Below are positions 47,261 through 64,000 of a stretch of DNA of 64,000 nucleotides, piece after piece. The notes under the pieces are model-generated. The model saw only the letters and a program-made list of their open reading frames with translations. It was not told the origin of the DNA and made no database searches. The number at the start of each line of letters is the position of its first letter. The stretch's first letter is position 1. The stretch is from Manis javanica (Eukaryota; Chordata; Mammalia; Pholidota; Manidae), in assembly GCF_040802235.1 (NCBI RefSeq), contig NC_133158.1:36832001-36896000 (forward strand), read 5' to 3'. The translations under genes and the position numbers were made by a program.

Positions 47261-49345
47261 AAATATTAGCATACAACATGCCGCTTCTTGGCATTTTCCC
47301 CCTTGGAACAGCACATCTTGAAGAAATTCTTCTTAGCATATAATGTCCTTGTAGTTCCTTTCCTTGGGAGGGAGGTGCTGAAATTTATCCAGCCCCCTTC
47401 TCATTGGCCTTTAGATGTTTCTAGACTTGATCTGGGCTTTAAAGGATTAGCAGGAGTTTGTCAAGCAGAGGGAAATTGAGAGAGCCCTAAAGGCTTAGCA
47501 GACCCTGCGGACCCCTATTGCCAAGGCAGGAGTTTTCAGAGGGTAGAAGCTTCTGCCCCATTTACCCCTAGGGGCTCAGTAATGTGTTGAGTGGAAAGGA
47601 GTGGGTGACATGGAGTCGTGCTGGCCACAGGCTCTGGGGAGTAGCAGAGAGTTTGGGGCAAGGGCGAGAGGTGGGCAGTGCCACTAAGGGACACTTCTGG
47701 GATTCTCCAGAAACAGGCACTGGCGGAGCTGGGGGGTGCTGAAGTTCAGGCTGGGGCTTTGCTGATCCTCGCACGTCACAGGCTCATCCCCTGGCTTTTG
47801 GCCTGTGTGTTGGGGGGAGTGGGGTCTCCAGGTGGAGGGACTGGAACAGGTGTGCCAGCTCAGGCTGAGTCTGCCCCCGAGCCAAGCTTCTGGGAGTGCA
47901 GTGGGCTTCCGAGCCCCTCACTCCTTACCCCAACTAGGCCCCTGTGGGAGGTAGTGCCGGCAGCCAAGCAGGAACAGTGCCCTTGGCTTTGTGTCCCAAC
48001 CCTGCTGCTCAGTGGTCTTGACCTGGGCCACACTCTTTACCTGGTCCTCATGGGGTGGCATGGGGACTGGGATCCTGTGTGGGAAGTGGCCTGCAGAGTG
48101 TCTGCCCCGGGGGAGAGAGGGGCCTGTGTCACCACCAGCTGGGAGCAGGAGAAACTCCTGGCTCTGGTCCCCAGGACACAGCTGGGAGTGCTGGGCAGAG
48201 AGGCCCGGGGTCCAGCCCAGCATCACGGGCCAGAGTCTGGCAGCCTGCGCACACAGGGCTCTGGGGTGTGGCTGGCCTGGCTGCAGGCCCAAACTTTCCA
48301 GACAGCAGGAGGGGCAGAGCTTCCCTGCAGTGGGAGCTCCCCTGACTCGAGAATCTGGAGGTCAAAAGGCACCCTGCCTGCCTCAGCATTTCACAGCACC
48401 TGCTTCCCTGGCTCCTGCCTGCAGTCACGGACCTCCTCTGGGCTGGCAGAGTGCAGGGCGGGCCTGGCCACCTGTCTCAGAGTGCAGTGTGGCGCATGGC
48501 TGCTGTGGTCCTCCACAGGACCAGGCTCCAATACCCGTTCCTCAGGGGGCCCCAGGGGGTCATCCTGCCCTGGCCCACCACCACCTCAGCAGGCAATTTT
48601 CCAAGACAGGGTCTCAGGATGTACATGGAAGCACTGAGGCTGGAGCCCAGTGAAGAAAACCCTGCCGCCTTTCACTTGCGGATCACTAAGGAAGCCCTGG
48701 GCCCAGGGTGGTGGCAGTGGGCCTGGGTGAGACCTTGTCTAGGATGAGCTTGTCAGCTTTGAAATCCAGGTAGAGGAGGAAGTTTTCCCCTCACTTCACC
48801 CTGGGAACATAGTCCGCCATTCAGCATGGCATGGAAACCCTTGGGAAGATTTCTTTGTGTGGCACCTTCTGGGGGACAGCCACCTGCCTGCCTCTGCTGC
48901 CCACACAGAGCTGGGGTGCGGGGCCGCAAAGACCCTCCTGGCTGAGCTTCAGGCTCGGCTGGTCAGTGTGGGATGAGCCCTGGCTCCTGTGGCAGCCAAG
49001 GGCAATGGTGCCCCTGGACCTGGCTGTGAAGGGGACCACGAGGCGGGCACATTCACCGGACACGTCAGTCTACTCCCATGTCCCAAGGACCTCGGAGCTG
49101 CCTGCATGCTGGCCCAGCTCCAGGGCTTGCACACCCTGCATTTCAGTCTACAGAACATCTGAGTGTGCTGTTTGGTGGCACCACCAGAAGGCAGTTTCCC
49201 AGGCAAATGCCTGAGGAAGAATGTCCCTCTAAGGCAGGCCTTGGCACCCCTGAAACCGGGCCCCACCAGCCACAGGCACCCAGCTTCTCCCCATGCTGGC
49301 CTGCTCAGTAGGAACTGGGAACCGAGCACCAAGAGCACATGACCA
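47260..49345. other. Intergenic DNA next to the SEC61A1 3' end
   Basis: GC-rich, with no recognised gene or named repeat. It contains a 319-codon open frame (47,678-48,637, +) that I do not accept as a gene; see findings. Confidence 0.5.
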
Positions 49346-49366
49346 GATGTCTTGTAAAAAGTTGGC

Positions 49367-49372
49367 TTTATT
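49367..49372 (-). terminator. SEC61A1: SEC61A1 poly(A) signal AATAAA
   Basis: A canonical AATAAA on the minus strand. It is followed by a T run and then TGT/GCTCTTGGTG text, a plausible GU-rich downstream element. Confidence 0.8.
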
Positions 49373-49599
49373 AGTCACGTATTTACCTTATCTCAATTAT
49401 GCCGTTTTGGCATCCACAGTGACAGTCCCCTGGAAGCCAGGGTCAGCCCCCACCATGACTACTGACCAGGACCTGAGCCACGCAGGGCCCAGAGTGGTTT
49501 GGGGCTGAACAGACCATGTGTTGAGGAGGCACCAGGTCTCTGCTCAGGACTGGGTCTGACAAGGCCACATGTGTGATATGGCGGTGTGCCCTGGACTGA

Positions 49600-49725
49600 G
49601 AGCTGGCAGCTTGCCAGGCCCATCCTGATTCTGCCACTGCCCACTGGGTGGCTCTGAGCAAGCTGCTTCTGGTCCTTGGGCTGGTCTGTTTCCCTCTCAG
49701 TGCTGCCAGTGCGGCCCCCTAGGGG
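49600..49725 (+). repeat. MIR-derived segment within the SEC61A1 3' UTR
   Basis: 'ctgattctgccactgcccac', 'tgggtggctctgagcaagct' and 'ctggtctgtttccctctcag' follow MIR order, antisense to the SEC61A1 mRNA. Confidence 0.65.
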
Positions 49726-50109
49726 ATCTCCTGACTCAGGTGCTGAATGGTGACCTGGCTCTGCTTTGGAGGCCGTGCCTGCTGGGGCAGGTGTCTGTGC
49801 AGGGGGATGCTGTTACCCCCAAACTCCCTCAGAACTGGGGCACCCTCCAGCAGGAACCCCCCGATTCATGGTGCCCACTCTGCTTCCGGCCACCATGCAC
49901 TGCCTGTCCCGAGGGGCCTGAGGGTCACAGGAAAGTTTTCATTCCTAAGATCTAAATCACCCGTTATTGCGGACAAAACTTATTTCAGACATAACTGTGA
50001 GTCTTTTTATATCAAATTATGGAGCAACCTACCCAACAAACTAATTCTCTGACCCTCATTTTACCACAGATCTCAGGCCTGCACCCTCCTCTCTGCTGGG
50101 CAGTTCTAG

Positions 50110-50171
50110 TGGAAGCTGAGAGGAGATAGGTGTCATCTCGTGGAAGCTGAGAGGAGATAGGTGTCATCTCG
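50110..50171. repeat. Perfect 31-base tandem duplication in the SEC61A1 3' UTR
   Basis: The unit at 50,110-50,140 (starting TGGAAGCTGAGAGG and ending TCATCTCG) is repeated without change at 50,141-50,171. Confidence 0.97.
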
Positions 50172-50906
50172 TTATTTACTTTACCTGCATTTGGTCCTAA
50201 GCATGATAAAAAAGTTCTAAAAATATAAGTGGGACATTTTCACCTGAAGGTACCAGTGGCCTGTGACGCCACTGTGCTGTCCTTCAAGTCTGAGTGCCTG
50301 CCCCAGGGCCTCCCTCTCTTTTGGAAAAAGCTGTCCTAAAACTACTTATAAAAGGGAAAACAACTGTGTCTTCCAGAGAAGCAGTTTTAAGCCGGATATT
50401 CCTACTCCAGACTGGGAGGGGGCCCCGTGAGTGAGTCACCTGCATCCACCAGGAAATGCACGGGTGCTCCCAGCCTCAAGCCCTACCACTGGGACCAAAT
50501 GTAGACGTTTCTCAACAGTGTTTGTGCTTCTAACAGGACATCCCCTGCCTGGGGAAACAGCGGAGGCCAGAGCGGCCACTTAGGGCACTGAGAAGGTGCA
50601 AAGGTTAAAACAAAAGTTACATGGATGCTGGGGGACATTTACCATCCCCACCTCTGGCAGGCACTGAATCAAATCTCACTTTTGCAATCCTCTTGCCAAT
50701 GCCAGAAGGAAAGAAAAATTTCAAATTGGAAAATGTCTAGCACTTTACAAAGTGGAATGAAAGAACATGGAACTCAAAACCAATACTAAGAGGCAGCCTG
50801 TACGCCACAGCGCGCTCCCTGGGACGAGCAATCCCACAGCGAGGGGCCGCTCCTCCGGCCCCCGCAACGCTGGAGCCGCCTCTGCTCTGCTCCAGGGAGA
50901 CCCGGC

Positions 50907-63276
<12,370 letters not shown>

Positions 63277-63385
63277 GGCGGCGGCTGCTCGGGCTCCGTG
63301 TCCCGCTTCTGCTGCGCTCCGCTCGGAGGGAGGCGACGCTGCCCGCGGCCCAGCCTGCTCGGGAGCGCAGCACCTCCGCGCAGAG

Positions 63386-63393
63386 ACACGTCA
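63386..63393 (-). promoter_or_regulatory. UPRE-like site TGACGTGT
   Basis: It matches the TGACGTG core bound by XBP1s and ATF6. SEC61A1 is a known target of the unfolded protein response. Binding here is inferred. Confidence 0.5.
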
Positions 63394-63719
63394 GTGTTAG
63401 CACCACGGTGAGCGGCGCGGGGCGGGGCCGGGCCGCGCACTTCCGCTTCCTGCCACGCGCCTCAGGCCGGCCGCCGAGCTGCACCGGCTCCGCCGGGACA
63501 ACAACTCCCGGCATGCAGTAGGGCTCCCGGGGCCTGTCGGGAATACGATGCCCAGCGGCGGGACGCCGGCACTGGGAGTGTGCTGCAGCGTGGACTTGGT
63601 GAAGCGGGAGCGCGCGGGCGTGGGCGTGTCGGGGGGCGGTGCACCCTGGTGGAAAAACTGAGGCAAAGGAGCGACGCAGTCTGCGCGCGTGGCGCGGGGA
63701 GCGAGGCGGAGTCGCAGGA

Positions 63720-64000
63720 CACTGCTGCGCTTTTCACAGTACTTAGAACTCTTAGGATTAGTGAATAGACTGTAAGCCCCTTTGAGCAGGAGCCTTGTCC
63801 CGGGGCCGACGGAACACCCTGACATGCTGGAGAGCCTGGAGTTTCTGCATAAAGTTTAGAAGAAATTTGGATGTTTTAATTTGGTACTAAGTTATCAAAT
63901 TTTTATTAATTGAGGATAAAGCAAAACTGATCTAAATCAAGTAATTCTCATATTTTTCTCAAACTTTATTTTCTATCACATATCAAATATCAGAAATGCA
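63720..64000. other. DNA upstream of SEC61A1
   Basis: AT content rises sharply past 63,830; no gene. L2-like words ('actgtaagcccctttgagca') are near 63,768-63,790. Confidence 0.5.

Larger units (their letters stand above)
49350..50906 (-). other. SEC61A1: SEC61A1 3' UTR
   Basis: It runs from the stop to just past the only AATAAA found on the minus strand in this interval. At about 1.55 kb it fits the long 3' UTR known for this gene. It contains a perfect 31-base tandem duplication (50,110-50,171) and a MIR-derived stretch (about 49,600-49,725). The cleavage point is inferred. Confidence 0.75.

Overview
This window is ordinary nuclear DNA from a placental mammal. It holds two complete protein-coding genes that converge tail to tail. 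RUVBL1 (Pontin/TIP49, an AAA+ ATPase) is on the + strand in 11 coding exons between 3235 and 40250. SEC61A1 (the channel subunit of the ER translocon) is on the - strand in 12 coding exons between 63276 and 50907. I placed every exon edge by translating across it. The joined frames give exactly 456 and 476 codons with no internal stop. All 21 introns have GT/AG ends, and the known catalytic or pore residues fall at their expected positions. The gene pair and their orientation match what I remember of the SEC61A1-RUVBL1-EEFSEC-GATA2 neighbourhood (human 3q21), but EEFSEC itself is not in the window.

Layout: 1-2,900 is upstream DNA dominated by an old minus-strand L1. 2,940-3,560 is the RUVBL1 CpG-island promoter. 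3,235-40,470 is the RUVBL1 gene, whose introns hold MIR, L2, MER5A-like and old L1 fragments plus two younger L1 3' ends. 40,470-49,350 is the gap between the two gene ends; it contains a nested L1, an AT-rich block that looks constrained, an orphan CpG island with repeated PBX-HOX-type motifs, and a long AC microsatellite. 49,350-63,400 is the SEC61A1 gene, with a 3' UTR of about 1.55 kb. 63,040-63,720 is the SEC61A1 CpG-island promoter.

Host lineage: I see no Alu, no B1/B2 and no carnivore- or ruminant-type SINE, only ancient MIR/L2. The youngest repeats are three L1 3' ends of a type I associate, from memory only, with pangolins (Manis). That assignment is a weak inference.

The two genes are housekeeping genes with separate jobs. 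RUVBL1 works with RUVBL2 in chromatin remodelling and acetylation complexes (INO80, SRCAP, TIP60) and in R2TP-assisted assembly. SEC61A1 makes the protein-conducting pore of the ER membrane. Nothing in the sequence suggests a joint pathway. I found no new protein system. The items most worth a second look are regulatory: the orphan CpG island at 44.4-44.8 kb, the AT-rich block at 42.8-43.1 kb, a UPRE-like site in the SEC61A1 promoter, and a perfect 31-bp tandem duplication in the SEC61A1 3' UTR.
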